A stretch of 64,000 nucleotides of DNA from Mucilaginibacter auburnensis (GCF_002797815.1 NZ_PGFJ01000001.1:1488001-1552000); one strand, 5' to 3'. Positions 34,201 through 44,631 are shown, counted from the first letter of the stretch. The notes: a model not told the origin generated them from the letters alone. Numbers and translations: made by a program.

Positions 34201-35280
34201 CTATTTAAATAGGCGTGGAAGCGTGTTGGTAAGATACAATTTACAGTTCATCCAGGTATGGCCGCCTGGTACCACAAGCGATTCATATTTCACCCCCTTC
34301 TCTTTAAACATCGCCATGTTTTTTAAAGTGCTTTCGTACAGGAAGTCTTCGGTGCCAACGCTAAAACTAAACAGCTTAAACTGCTTATTCAATTTGGCAG
34401 CATCTGGTTTCCAGTCGCCAAAAACCTGCCTGAACTCCTGTGTTTCAGGGTATGGAGCATAAGCGCTTACATAAGCAAACTTATCCGGGTTCATGATGCC
34501 GATTTCCATAGTTTGGCCACCGCCTACCGAGAAGCCGGCAATAGCACGATTAGGCTGATCTGTCAACACAGGGTAGTTAGACTGAATAAACGGAATAATA
34601 TTATCTACCACATCATCAGCGAATTTCCCCATTGGTGCCGGGCGCACATTGGCATAAGGCATCACAATGATCATGGGTACCGCTTTCTTTTCTGCTATCA
34701 GGTTATCTGCTATCAGGTTAGCTTTGCCCACTTTGGTCCAGGTCTCTTCCGTATCAGATCCCCCATGAACTAAATACAATACCGGATATTTTTTTGAACC
34801 CGCCGGATCAAAACCGGGAGGCGTATAAACCAATAGCTGGCGGGTTGTGCCGGTTGCATTTGATTTGTATAAACGGTAGGTAACTTTGCCATGTGGCACA
34901 TTCTTTAGCGCGTGTATGAGCGGTGTACTGCCCTTAACATCAACCAGACTAAATTTAAAACGCTCATTAGCAAATATATCGGTATTGTTAGGGTCAGCCA
35001 CCTGAATACCGTCTACTACGAAGGCATATGGGTAAATATCAGGTTTAATGTTGGGAACCGTAATTGACCAAACGCCTTTGTCATCTTTGGTCATGGCCTG
35101 TTTTTCCTTTAAAAACTCGCCTGTAAGCAAAACTTCTTTTGCATTTGGAGCCAAGAACCTGAAGGTAGTGCTGTTATCAGCCTTAACTTCAGGCGATATT
35201 GGGTATGGAGCACGTGCCTGTGGCATTGCCGTAAAACTGGCAAAAACCACCAAAATAAGCAGGTTGAATATCTTTTTCAT
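34201..35280 (-). CDS. Exported CE1-like esterase with N-terminal Ig-like domain (copy 1)
   Basis: A 359-residue protein with signal peptide (about 1-20), an early-set (CBM48-like) domain about residues 25-115 and an esterase domain. The nucleophile is Ser251 in GFSVGGG, the acid is about Asp312 in GTEDFLY and His341 is in PGGHTWMN. This is the layout of feruloyl/acetyl-xylan esterases of family CE1. The start ATG 35278-35280 gives the signal peptide. It lies directly after the related gene 35300-36460, and both probably arose by tandem duplication. Specificity is not predictable. Confidence 0.88.
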   Translation of the reverse strand: MKKIFNLLILVVFASFTAMPQARAPYPISPEVKADNSTTFRFLAPNAKEVLLTGEFLKEKQAMTKDDKGVWSITVPNIKPDIYPYAFVVDGIQVADPNNTDIFANERFKFSLVDVKGSTPLIHALKNVPHGKVTYRLYKSNATGTTRQLLVYTPPGFDPAGSKKYPVLYLVHGGSDTEETWTKVGKANLIADNLIAEKKAVPMIIVMPYANVRPAPMGKFADDVVDNIIPFIQSNYPVLTDQPNRAIAGFSVGGGQTMEIGIMNPDKFAYVSAYAPYPETQEFRQVFGDWKPDAAKLNKQFKLFSFSVGTEDFLYESTLKNMAMFKEKGVKYESLVVPGGHTWMNCKLYLTNTLPRLFK

Positions 35281-35299
35281 TTTTGGTTTCTTTGATAGT

Positions 35300-36460
35300 T
35301 TATTTAAATAGCAATGGTGTTGTGGCGGCAACGTAAGTTTTAACATTCATCCAGGTATGGCCACCGCCGGTGATGAGGCTTTTGTAATTTACGTTGTGTG
35401 CTTTTAAATAATCTAAAAACTCAACCGTTGATTTATACAGGAAATCCTCTGTACCTACGCTTACCCAAAACAGCTTGAATTTTTGGTTGGTAACCTGTGG
35501 TTTACCTGCTACGTCTTTGTATTCTTTCTCCATTTCTGCAGGCGATAGGTAGGCGCTGTAAGTACATACATAAGCAAATTTATCCATGTTGCCCAGAGCT
35601 GTGCGTAGAGTTTCGCCTCCACCACGTGAGAAACCACCAATAGCCCTGTTATTAGCACCGGTTAGTGTACGATAGTTCTTCTCAATGTAAGGGATAACGT
35701 TTCCAACAAGATCGCCGGCAAAGTTTTTTGCACGGGTAACCGCTTCTTCGCTTTCGCGTCCGGCGGGATCAGCAGGCTTTAAGCCACCTTTTTGGTCGGC
35801 TACGCGGGCCTCAATGTTACCGTTAGGCATTACTATGATCATTGGCTTTGCTTTGCCCTCGGCAATTAAGTTATCTAAAATCAGGTTTACTTTGCCTACT
35901 TTAAAGAAAGCCTCCTCAGTATCGGTTGTGCCGCTGATCAGGTAAAAGACTGGGTATTTAGTGTTTTTATTTTTGTCATAACCCGGTGGAGTATATACTA
36001 CTAACGAACCGGTTGTATTTTGTACGCCCGGGTAGTACTCATAAGTAACAGAGCCATGCGGAACGTCTTTCAATGCATGTACCAAAGGCTCATCAGCCGG
36101 AACATCCAGCAAGCTGCCTTTAAAGCGTTCGTTAGGGAAGAAATATTCGTTGGCAGGGTCCATCACGTTGATGCCATCTACCACAAAATTGTAAGGATAA
36201 ATATCAGGCTTTACAGGGCCAACAGTCACTGTCCAAAAACCTTGCGCATTTTTGGTCATGGCTGAAGGGCCACCCGTTAAAAACTGACCGCTCAGCTTCA
36301 CATCCTTTGCGTTTGGCGCTATGTAAGTAAAGGTTACGGTTTTGTCGGCATTGATTTTTGGTGGAGGAGCCAATGGGCCACGTGGCGGTTGCCCTTTTAC
36401 CAGTATTGGTAAACAGAGCAGACAAACAAGCAGCGTTCTCAAAGCTTTGTTTTGTTTCAT
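35300..36460 (-). CDS. Exported CE1-like esterase with N-terminal Ig-like domain (copy 2)
   Basis: A 386-residue protein: signal peptide (about 1-23), early-set domain (about 30-130), esterase domain with Ser278 in GFSRGGGET, an Asp in GTEDFLYKS, and His in GGGHTWMN. The motifs and order match the neighbouring gene at 34201-35280, from which it differs mainly in a short insertion after residue 215. The two form a tandem pair, first gene of an esterase operon with a clear promoter upstream. CE1-like feruloyl or acetyl-xylan esterase by family. Confidence 0.88.
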   Translation of the reverse strand: MKQNKALRTLLVCLLCLPILVKGQPPRGPLAPPPKINADKTVTFTYIAPNAKDVKLSGQFLTGGPSAMTKNAQGFWTVTVGPVKPDIYPYNFVVDGINVMDPANEYFFPNERFKGSLLDVPADEPLVHALKDVPHGSVTYEYYPGVQNTTGSLVVYTPPGYDKNKNTKYPVFYLISGTTDTEEAFFKVGKVNLILDNLIAEGKAKPMIIVMPNGNIEARVADQKGGLKPADPAGRESEEAVTRAKNFAGDLVGNVIPYIEKNYRTLTGANNRAIGGFSRGGGETLRTALGNMDKFAYVCTYSAYLSPAEMEKEYKDVAGKPQVTNQKFKLFWVSVGTEDFLYKSTVEFLDYLKAHNVNYKSLITGGGHTWMNVKTYVAATTPLLFK

Positions 36461-36532
36461 TTTAAGTTATTGGTTTACAATGCCATAAGGTTGGGCCAAA
36501 TAGCAGGTTTAGTTTTATTGTATATTAAGTGT

Positions 36533-36565
36533 CAAAAATACAATCGAAATTGACTTAGTAACAAA
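36533..36565 (-). promoter_or_regulatory. Promoter of the esterase operon
   Basis: Leftward: TTTG (36562-36565), 21 bases, TATTTTTG (36533-36540). This is a full match to the Bacteroidetes -33 / -7 consensus with normal spacing. It separates the esterase genes from the upstream xylanase gene, which has its own terminator. Confidence 0.75.
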
Positions 36566-36625
36566 AAAGATAAAATTTATTTCCCAACATGGTTAATAAC
36601 TCGTAATAACATATGGTCATCACAT

Positions 36626-36657
36626 AAAAAACGCTATCCCGATCAGGATAGCGTTTT
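36626..36657 (-). terminator. Terminator of the GH10 gene
   Basis: AAACGCTATCC and GGATAGCGTTTT pair over a 6-base loop, followed by T residues on the minus strand. It lies 14 bases after the GH10 stop. Confidence 0.9.
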
Positions 36658-36670
36658 GCTTTGAAGTAAT

Positions 36671-37858
36671 TTAAAATTTCTTTGAACCCGTTGGAGGAGT
36701 GGCTTTTGCAGAGCCCACTTTTTTAGGTATCTTAAGTATGGCTTTTAAAGCAGGTTTTTGATTCCATTGCCTGTCCCAAATTAACGGGTAGTTGATGCGG
36801 CGCGGAACCGGATAGTTATTCTTCCAGTTTTGGCCATCTTGCATACCCCAGAACGTTACACGCGCAATCTGGTCGCGGTGGCGGTAAAAAATGTCAAACA
36901 ACTCTTCGTACCGTTTAGTTAGCTGCGCCTGAACGTCATCAGGTAAACCATCCCGGTAGGGGTCAAGAAACTTTTTAAACTCAGGCAACTGAAATTGCTT
37001 GTCTTCAAAAAGCTTACCAGTTACCTGCGCCTCTTTTGTAACAGGTAACACATCAATGTCCAGCTCGGTTATCATTACTTTAACGCCTAAAGCTGAGTAA
37101 GCGTTTATAGCGTCTTCAATGTATTTATTTTCCGGATAGTTCAGGCCCCAGTGCCCCTGCATGCCTACGCCATCAATTCGTATACCTTCTTTCTGCAGCA
37201 TTTTAACCATGCGCACCACAGCGTCTCGTTTTTCGGGGCGCCACATGTTAAAGTCATTATAATAAAGTTCGGTGTTTGGTGCGTACTGTTGTGCATACTT
37301 AAACGCGTATTTAACAACCGTGTCGCCGCTGCCAACTATATTGTTCCAGTTGGTTGGGCGGTAATTGCCGTCTTCGCCAATAATTTCGTTAACCACATCC
37401 CAGGCATGTACGCGCCCTTTGTAACGCCCCGCAACAGCTTCAATGTGGCTGCGCATGCGCTCTAATTGTTGCGCTTTAGTATTGGGCTTGCCTTCGGCGT
37501 TAGTGAAAAAGAAGTCGGGTGTTTGATTGTGCCAAACCAAAGTATGCGCTACAATAAACATTTTGTTTTTCTCGCCAAACTCAACATACTGGTCAGCGCC
37601 GGTCCAGTTATACTCACCCGGGCGTGGGTTAATACGCTCAGGTTTCATGTCGTTTTCAATGGTTACCGCATTAAAGTGTTTAAGCAAAGTATCAAGCATT
37701 TGCTTACTGCGTGGCTGCGTAATAAATGGAGTAATAGCAGCTCCAACTACAAAAGCATCTTTATAAACATCTTTCAGCGCCTGGGCCATAACAGGAGCGG
37801 TATCTGCCAAACAGCAGGCGGCAATACATACTGTTAAAAGTTTCTTCAATTTATTCAT
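36671..37858 (-). CDS. GH10 endo-1,4-beta-xylanase, exported
   Basis: A 395-residue protein: signal peptide (about 1-26), then a GH10 barrel. The acid/base Glu158 is in HAWDVVNEII and the nucleophile Glu265 is in VMITELDID. It cleaves the xylan backbone and is the main depolymerase of the cluster. No carbohydrate-binding module is seen. The C-terminal tail is short and basic. ATG 37856-37858. Together with GH30, the esterases, xylA and xylB it forms a local xylan-use region, though without a SusCD pair. Confidence 0.95.
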   Translation of the reverse strand: MNKLKKLLTVCIAACCLADTAPVMAQALKDVYKDAFVVGAAITPFITQPRSKQMLDTLLKHFNAVTIENDMKPERINPRPGEYNWTGADQYVEFGEKNKMFIVAHTLVWHNQTPDFFFTNAEGKPNTKAQQLERMRSHIEAVAGRYKGRVHAWDVVNEIIGEDGNYRPTNWNNIVGSGDTVVKYAFKYAQQYAPNTELYYNDFNMWRPEKRDAVVRMVKMLQKEGIRIDGVGMQGHWGLNYPENKYIEDAINAYSALGVKVMITELDIDVLPVTKEAQVTGKLFEDKQFQLPEFKKFLDPYRDGLPDDVQAQLTKRYEELFDIFYRHRDQIARVTFWGMQDGQNWKNNYPVPRRINYPLIWDRQWNQKPALKAILKIPKKVGSAKATPPTGSKKF

Positions 37859-38015
37859 GGTCGGCTTAAATAGAGACTAAGCCGTAAAGAAAGGGATTTA
37901 TATATACCCAAAAAAATGCTTATTGTAACATATCAGTTAGTTGCCGGTTAGTAACCGCTATAATGCCACGATTAAACCCCGGTGGCTATTTGTATATTTA
38001 CAGCCCAAATGCCCC

Positions 38016-41000
38016 ATGCAGTATAAAAAACTTAATAACATTTTAGGCTGGCTGTGTTTTGCCATTGCCGCTGTAACCTACACGCTCACATTGGAGCCTT
38101 CCGTAAGTTTTTGGGACTGCGGCGAATTTATTTCATGTGCGTATCGCTTACAGGTATCGCACCAGCCGGGTTACCCGCTGTTTGCCATGCTGGGCAAGGT
38201 GTTTTCGTTGTTATCATTCGGCGACCGAACTAAAGTGGCTTACTTTACCAATATGGGTTCGGCTATGGCCAGCGCGGCTACTGTTATGTTTTTGTTCTGG
38301 ACAATAACTGCCCTTGCCAAAAAACTTCTTTCAAAAACCGCGACGCAATGGAACGGGCAACAGCAAACCATGTTGATAATGGGCGCAGGCCTAACAGGCG
38401 CCCTATGCTTTGCTTTTTCTGATACGTTTTGGTTCTCTGCCGTTGAGACTATCGTTTTTGCTTTATCGGCGCTTTGTACCTCGGTTGTGTTTTGGGCTAT
38501 TATGAAGTGGGATGGGCAAGCTGACGAACCTGATGCCGATAAATGGCTCATATTTATTGCTTACATTATAGGCTTATCCATAGGCATACACCTGCTTAAT
38601 TTGCTTACCATACCTGCCATTACGTTGGTTTATTTTAACCGTCGCAATAAGGTAATGAGTATAAAAAAAGTACTCATAGCATTTGCCGTTAGCGTTGTTA
38701 TACTTGCGTTGGTACAATTTGGCATAAGGCAGTATACTATTAAGGCGGCCGCTTATGTTGATCTGTATTTTGTAAACTCCCTCGGTTTTGGCTTTAACAT
38801 CGGGGCAATATTGTTTTTTGTATTGCTGGTGATGACTTTAGCTGCCGGCATCATCTACAGTATAAAAAAACAAAAACCTGGGCTTAACCTGGCTTTGTTG
38901 TGCGTGGCTTTTATTTACTTTGGTTACGGCTCGTTTGTTTACATCCCTATAAGAGCCACTGCTAACACAAATCTCAATAATTCAAATCCGGATAATGCTT
39001 TTACGCTGAACAGCTATTTGAACCGTGATCAATACGGGCAAATGCCGTTGTTGTATGGGCCGTATTTTGATGCCGAAATTGTTGAGCGCAAGGATGCCGG
39101 AAAGATGTATATAAAAGGGGAGAAGCGCTACGAAGAATCGGGCGTGCGACCCAAGTATGTTTTTGATCATAATACCTTTTTTCCGAGAATATACAGTCGC
39201 GATGGTGATGATCCGCAGTTTTACAGGCAGTGGCAACGCATACCGGAGGATAGGGCACCTAATTTTATTGACAACATAGGCTTCTTTTTAAGCTGGCAAA
39301 CCTATCAAATGTATGTGCGCTACTTTATGTGGAATTTTGCCGGCAGGGTAAATGAAATGGACGGTCAGCAGCGCATGGGGGGCCTAAAAGGATATGTTAA
39401 CGGCGATTGGACTACCGGGATTTTGGATGGCTTTAAACAGCTTCCCAAATCGGTTACAAGCGGTACTAATTATATGCCATTATACGGTTTGCCTTTGGCA
39501 ATTGGGTTGCTGGGGATGTGGTTTCATTTTCGTAACAGTAAGCGCGATGCACTGGTGGTTGTTTTGCTGTGGTTTTTTACCGGGATGGCTATTGTGCTGT
39601 ATGTTAACCAGCCTGCTGTGCAGCCCCGCGAACGCGATTACTCTTACGTGTGCTCGTTTTACGCATTTGCCATTTGGGTAGGGTTAGGTGTGATAGCATT
39701 GGCTACCTATTTAAAAAAATGGCTTAATGAAAATAGGGCCATTATTGGTTCAATTGCCGCAACTTTTTTGCTGGTGCCGGTTTTAATGGCTTGTACCGAA
39801 TGGCGCGGACACGACAGGTCAACGAAAACAGTGGCGCGCGATATGGCTTATAATTACCTTATATCATGCCCGCCTAACGCTATTTTATTTACCTATGGCG
39901 ATAACGACACCTACCCGCTGTGGTATGCCCAGGAAGTGGAAAATATACGCCCGGATGTAAGGGTGGTTAATATCAGCCTGCTATCGGCAGATTGGTACAT
40001 ACGGCAGATGCAGGGAAAAATGAACGAATCGGCTCCGTTGCCTATCACCATGCCTTTCAACAAATATAAAACCGGAGTGCGCGATGTGGTTTTTTACAGG
40101 GATAACGGCGAGGAAGGAAGCGCTGAACTAAGTGACATATTTAAGTACATCACTTCGGACAGTACAGCAATGAAAGGTCAAAGCGGTGCTATGTTTAACA
40201 TCCTCCCAACAAAAAACCTGAAAATAACCCTTGAGAAAAATGCTGTCATTGAAAATAATGTTTTGAGTGCGGGGCAAACTCCGTTGTTAGCAGATAGCTT
40301 AGTGTGGCAATATAATGCTGATTTTGTAATGAAGGATGATCTGGCTATACTGGATATACTTGCCCATAACAACTGGAAACGCCCGGTTTGTTTTACTGTT
40401 ACGATAGGGAATGGTAACCTTGTAGGTTTACAAAATTACCTGTATAGAGAGGGTTTTACCTACAGATTATTACCATTAAAGCCGGATACTTCACTTGCCG
40501 ACCAGACTCATAAAGTAAATACGCAGGTAATGTATAATAACCTGATGAACAAATTCAGGTTTGGTAATTATAAGCACGCGCGGTATCTGGATGATGAGAG
40601 CCGAACCATGTTCTATGCTGTTACCACGGCAGCGTTTACCTTGCTGGCCGAAGAATTGATAAAGGAAGGCAGATCTGATTTAGCCGTAAAGGTTATCCGC
40701 AAATATGATAGCGAAATGCCTGCTATATTTGCTGACATGCGCTCGGCAGATACCCGTTTAAATGTAGCGCGGCTGGCTTATCAGTTACAACAAAATAGTA
40801 TCGCCCAAAGTATGGCCAATGGTATAATTACCTACGTTACCGATATTTTAGATTATAACGCCCGTCAATTGCACGGAGGAACAGTTAACAGTTATAACGT
40901 GGAAGAAGGGATAAAAATACTTACAGAATTATCTCGATTAAATAAAGAGCATGATAACTTACCCTTAGCTAAAACATTAGAAAATAAGGTTAAAGGTTAC

Positions 41001-41039
41001 AACAGCGCATTTGAAAAAGTTTTAGCCAAAGCCGATTAA
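38016..41039 (+). CDS. DUF2723 family membrane glycosyltransferase
   Basis: A 1007-residue membrane protein starting MQYKKLNNILGWL. It opens with a conserved TLEPSVSFWDCGEFI and HQPGYPLF in the first luminal loop, has about 11-13 membrane helices over residues 1-600, and ends in a soluble domain. The DUF2723 family belongs to the O-mannosyltransferase-like (GT-C) glycosyltransferases, widespread in Bacteroidetes; the catalytic residue is expected in the first loop (WDCGE). ATG 38016 is chosen over an upstream frame. A lipid-linked sugar donor and protein or lipid acceptor are likely but unspecified. Confidence 0.88.
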   Translation: MQYKKLNNILGWLCFAIAAVTYTLTLEPSVSFWDCGEFISCAYRLQVSHQPGYPLFAMLGKVFSLLSFGDRTKVAYFTNMGSAMASAATVMFLFWTITALAKKLLSKTATQWNGQQQTMLIMGAGLTGALCFAFSDTFWFSAVETIVFALSALCTSVVFWAIMKWDGQADEPDADKWLIFIAYIIGLSIGIHLLNLLTIPAITLVYFNRRNKVMSIKKVLIAFAVSVVILALVQFGIRQYTIKAAAYVDLYFVNSLGFGFNIGAILFFVLLVMTLAAGIIYSIKKQKPGLNLALLCVAFIYFGYGSFVYIPIRATANTNLNNSNPDNAFTLNSYLNRDQYGQMPLLYGPYFDAEIVERKDAGKMYIKGEKRYEESGVRPKYVFDHNTFFPRIYSRDGDDPQFYRQWQRIPEDRAPNFIDNIGFFLSWQTYQMYVRYFMWNFAGRVNEMDGQQRMGGLKGYVNGDWTTGILDGFKQLPKSVTSGTNYMPLYGLPLAIGLLGMWFHFRNSKRDALVVVLLWFFTGMAIVLYVNQPAVQPRERDYSYVCSFYAFAIWVGLGVIALATYLKKWLNENRAIIGSIAATFLLVPVLMACTEWRGHDRSTKTVARDMAYNYLISCPPNAILFTYGDNDTYPLWYAQEVENIRPDVRVVNISLLSADWYIRQMQGKMNESAPLPITMPFNKYKTGVRDVVFYRDNGEEGSAELSDIFKYITSDSTAMKGQSGAMFNILPTKNLKITLEKNAVIENNVLSAGQTPLLADSLVWQYNADFVMKDDLAILDILAHNNWKRPVCFTVTIGNGNLVGLQNYLYREGFTYRLLPLKPDTSLADQTHKVNTQVMYNNLMNKFRFGNYKHARYLDDESRTMFYAVTTAAFTLLAEELIKEGRSDLAVKVIRKYDSEMPAIFADMRSADTRLNVARLAYQLQQNSIAQSMANGIITYVTDILDYNARQLHGGTVNSYNVEEGIKILTELSRLNKEHDNLPLAKTLENKVKGYNSAFEKVLAKAD

Positions 41040-41162
41040 AACAAATAAGCAGTGGCCTTGTTTTTATGTATTGTAAAAACATAATGTGGGTTCTCTCCAA
41101 ATGTTCCATCCGTTAAGTTGCATTGATTTCTCTATATTTATACATTATTCTCAAATTCACCA

Positions 41163-44100
41163 ATGGTAAACCATCCTGATCTGCATTTTCAACAGAACGA
41201 AAATATTTTTCGTACGCTGGTTGAAGAATCGGCCACTGCTGTGGCTTTGTATGTGGGGCAGGAGTTTATCATTAAAATAGCCAATAAGGCTATCCTGAAA
41301 ATATACGGAAAGGGTAATGATGTACTTGATAAGCCATACTTTGATGTACTGCCGGAGTTGCGTACGCAAAAAGTGTATCAAACTTTGTTAGACGTTTACA
41401 ATACCGGCATTGTTTACGAAACTACTGAAGAACGTGTTGATTTGGTGGTAGATGGTAAGTTGAGCGTTTTTTATTTCAACTTTGCATTTAAACCCTTAAA
41501 AGATGCTGAGGGAAAAGTGTGGGGCATTTTGAATACCGGTAATGATATTACTGAACTAACCTTAACCCGGCAACAGCTCGCCGAATCAGAAGAACGGACA
41601 CAATTTGCTCTTGATGCGGCAGAGTTGGGCACATGGAACCTTGATCCGGCAAATCAAACTGTAGTGTGGGACAAGCGCTGTCAGTTTTTGTTCGGTTTCA
41701 GAAAAAATGCAATAGCATACGCAGATGTATTAGCCTGTGTGCATCCGGATGATGTGGAGCGCGTTAAAAAGGCAGTTAGTGCCTCAATTGACCCGGTTTT
41801 AAACCAACTTTATGATGTCAGGTTCAGAGTAGTAGGACCTAACGCCGAGTTATTGCATTGGGTACGATCAATAGGGCGCGCATATTTTGATGATAAAGGC
41901 ATTTGCATACGTTTCGCGGGCACTATTCAGGATATTACCAGGGAAATGGAAGTTAATAAAGAGCAGCAAAAGTTACTCTCTTTAGTTGAAAATACCGATG
42001 AAGCGATTGGTATCACTGATCTGGAAGGCAATGTTACCTATCTTAACAAAGCCGGTTACGAAATACTTGGATTGGAAAAAACGGAAGACATACACCGACC
42101 CGCAGCTGATTTTTTCGCCAACCTGCCCGAAGATACCAGAGCCGCAGCAGAAGCAATACTTACTACCGGTAAATGGGAAGGCGAACGCTACTATCGTAAT
42201 TTTAAAACCGGAGAGGTCATTCCTATTTATTTAAAGGCGTTCAGAATTGATGGTCATTATACTGGCAAGCCAATAGCTATGGCATCTGTGGCGCGCGACC
42301 TGCGGCCTGAAATGGAAGCGCGTAATGAACAGAACAAATTAATAGCACTTATTGAGAACAGTTCAGATTTTATAGCGCTTACCGATATTGATACCAACAT
42401 GGTTACTTATGTTAACCGTGCCGGCAAAGAGATGGTAGGCTTAGATCCTGATGAACCTGTTTACAGGAAGAATACCGATTTTTTAATGCCAAATGAGCAG
42501 GATCGTGTTGGTGATGATATTTATGCTAAGGTGCGAAAAGATGGAAAATGGACTGCTCAGCTTACTTATCGTCATTTTAAAACCGGGGAGCCTATTCCTG
42601 CATTTGTAACCAGTGTTAATATTAATGATCCGGTTACCGGCAAACCTATTGGTCGTGGGGGTGTAGCGCGAGATCTTCGCAGGGAAATTGAAGACAAAAA
42701 AGCTCTTGTTGAAAGTGAACACTTGTTGCAAAACATAACCAGAGCAGCACCAATAGCCTTATGGATGAGCGACGAGCAAGGCAATATCAACTATGTAAAT
42801 CAAACATGGCTGGATTGGACGGGGCATACATTTAACCAAAGTTGCGGCATAAGCTGGCTGGATGCACTGGCGCCGGATGACCGCGACAAAACGTATAACA
42901 AGTTCATTGCTGATTTGACTGAACGGCGCCCATTTGAGGCAACTTTCAAGGTAATAAATACTAACGGCAACCAGCGTTGGTGCTTTGCAAGTGGAAACCC
43001 ACAATACCGTAGCGATGGTAGTTTTGCCGGTTATATAAGTGCCTGTACAGATGTAACTGAAAAGAACCTTGCGGAACAGCAACTTTTTCTTAAAAATGAA
43101 GAGCTGAACGAGCAGATAAAGCAGTTTGAATTTGTTACCGGATTTATGCCGGTTCAATTATGGATAACCACCCCTGATGGAGACCTGGATTATGCTAACG
43201 ACCGCGCGTTAGACTATTTCGGTGTTGATTTGGATGAGATCATCGGGCCAAAATGGATTTTAACGATTCATCCGGATGACCGTGAAATGTGTAGTGCAGC
43301 CTTTACAAGGTCCCTCATTACAGGCGATGCCTATCAATGCGAGTTCAGGCTGAAGGATAGATACGGCAATTACAAATGGCACCTGGCAAGAGCGCTGCCT
43401 TATACAAGCGAAGGTAAAATTGTAAAATGGTTTGGCACAAATACTGATATTGATGAGCAAAAGCGTTTAGAGCGCCAGAAAGATGACTTTTTAGGTATAG
43501 CCAGTCATGAGTTAAAAACGCCGGTAACAAGTATAAAAGCATACACACAGGTGCTCGGTGCCATGCTGAAAGCAGAAGGAGAACAAAAAAAAGCCGCTAT
43601 GGTAGCCCGTATGGATGCTCAAATAAACCGCCTTACTGCACTTATTGGCGACTTGCTTGACGTTACCAAAATAAACTCAGGTAAGTTACAGTTTAATCGT
43701 ACTCGGTTTAATTTTACAGATGCTTTAAAGGAAGCAGTAGAAGACTTGCAACACATAACTCAAAAACACCAACTGATAACGAACTTTACAGAAGTTGGGG
43801 AAATATTTGCCGATAGGGACCGCATTAGCCAGGTTATAACCAATTTAATTACTAATGCTATAAAATATTCGCCCAATAGCGAACGGATTATTGTCACTTC
43901 CGAAAAGCGGGAAAATGAGGTGACAGTATCCGTAAGAGACTTCGGTATTGGTATTGCACCCGATAAGCGAAACCGCGTTTTTGAGCAATTTTACAGGGTT
44001 AGCGGAGATAAGCAACATACTTTTCCGGGCTTAGGCCTGGGCCTTTATATTTCATCAGAAATAATTAAGCGCGAAGGCGGACGCATCTGGGTGAATAGTA

Positions 44101-44165
44101 TAGAGGGGGAGGGGTCTGATTTTTGTTTTGCTTTACCCGTTGATCACAATTCAATTATTTATTAG
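41163..44165 (+). CDS. Multi-PAS sensor histidine kinase
   Basis: A 1000-residue cytoplasmic or peripherally bound kinase without obvious membrane helices. Five or six PAS/PAC modules (about residues 10-770) are followed by HisKA with the phospho-acceptor His781 in IASHELKTPVTSIK and HATPase with N-box NLITNAIKYSPNS near 897, G1 box VRDFGIGIAPDK and G2 box GLGLGLYIS. It phosphorylates a partner receiver, most likely the single-domain response regulator 12 bases downstream. The PAS stimuli are unknown. Confidence 0.93.
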   Translation: MVNHPDLHFQQNENIFRTLVEESATAVALYVGQEFIIKIANKAILKIYGKGNDVLDKPYFDVLPELRTQKVYQTLLDVYNTGIVYETTEERVDLVVDGKLSVFYFNFAFKPLKDAEGKVWGILNTGNDITELTLTRQQLAESEERTQFALDAAELGTWNLDPANQTVVWDKRCQFLFGFRKNAIAYADVLACVHPDDVERVKKAVSASIDPVLNQLYDVRFRVVGPNAELLHWVRSIGRAYFDDKGICIRFAGTIQDITREMEVNKEQQKLLSLVENTDEAIGITDLEGNVTYLNKAGYEILGLEKTEDIHRPAADFFANLPEDTRAAAEAILTTGKWEGERYYRNFKTGEVIPIYLKAFRIDGHYTGKPIAMASVARDLRPEMEARNEQNKLIALIENSSDFIALTDIDTNMVTYVNRAGKEMVGLDPDEPVYRKNTDFLMPNEQDRVGDDIYAKVRKDGKWTAQLTYRHFKTGEPIPAFVTSVNINDPVTGKPIGRGGVARDLRREIEDKKALVESEHLLQNITRAAPIALWMSDEQGNINYVNQTWLDWTGHTFNQSCGISWLDALAPDDRDKTYNKFIADLTERRPFEATFKVINTNGNQRWCFASGNPQYRSDGSFAGYISACTDVTEKNLAEQQLFLKNEELNEQIKQFEFVTGFMPVQLWITTPDGDLDYANDRALDYFGVDLDEIIGPKWILTIHPDDREMCSAAFTRSLITGDAYQCEFRLKDRYGNYKWHLARALPYTSEGKIVKWFGTNTDIDEQKRLERQKDDFLGIASHELKTPVTSIKAYTQVLGAMLKAEGEQKKAAMVARMDAQINRLTALIGDLLDVTKINSGKLQFNRTRFNFTDALKEAVEDLQHITQKHQLITNFTEVGEIFADRDRISQVITNLITNAIKYSPNSERIIVTSEKRENEVTVSVRDFGIGIAPDKRNRVFEQFYRVSGDKQHTFPGLGLGLYISSEIIKREGGRIWVNSIEGEGSDFCFALPVDHNSIIY

Positions 44166-44176
44166 CCATATACTAC

Positions 44177-44542
44177 ATGACAGAGCCGCAGCTTAAAACC
44201 ATAATGATAGCAGATGATGATCCAGGCATTGTAGATGCAATTGAAATGCTGCTTGAGTTTGAAGGATATCATGTGCGCTCAACAGTAAATGGTTCGGATG
44301 TATTGCTAATGACAGACCTTCCGGATGTTTTGTTGTTGGATATCTGGATGTCTGGAGAAGATGGGAGAGACATTTGCAAAAAGCTAAAGGAAAGTGAATT
44401 TACCCGCCATATGCCGGTTATTATGATATCTGCAAGCCGCGATATTAAACAATCTGCAATGGATGCCGGGGCAGACGACTTTGTAGCCAAGCCGTTTGAA
44501 ATGAACGAATTGTTGGAAAAAGTTAAAGCCCAAATAAAGTAA
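44177..44542 (+). CDS. Single-domain response regulator
   Basis: A 121-residue CheY-like receiver. The acidic pocket is IADDDPG (Asp13-15), the phospho-acceptor is Asp55 in VLLLDIWMSG, the switch residue is Ser in MISAS and the invariant lysine is Lys105 in VAKPFEM. There is no output domain, so it either acts on a phosphorelay protein or on a partner such as a diguanylate cyclase. It follows the kinase gene by 12 bases. Confidence 0.93.
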   Translation: MTEPQLKTIMIADDDPGIVDAIEMLLEFEGYHVRSTVNGSDVLLMTDLPDVLLLDIWMSGEDGRDICKKLKESEFTRHMPVIMISASRDIKQSAMDAGADDFVAKPFEMNELLEKVKAQIK

Positions 44543-44631
44543 AGTGCTTGTTACTTACTTTTTTATAAATTGTATTTTATCTTAATTTATCAATTATATT
44601 TTAGCCGTTAATTGAGTAATATTTGTAGTAG

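Noticed and set aside
21892..37858. A full polysaccharide-utilisation locus with SusC and SusD
   Set aside because: No TonB-dependent receptor or SusD-like gene was found here, although xylan enzymes are present.
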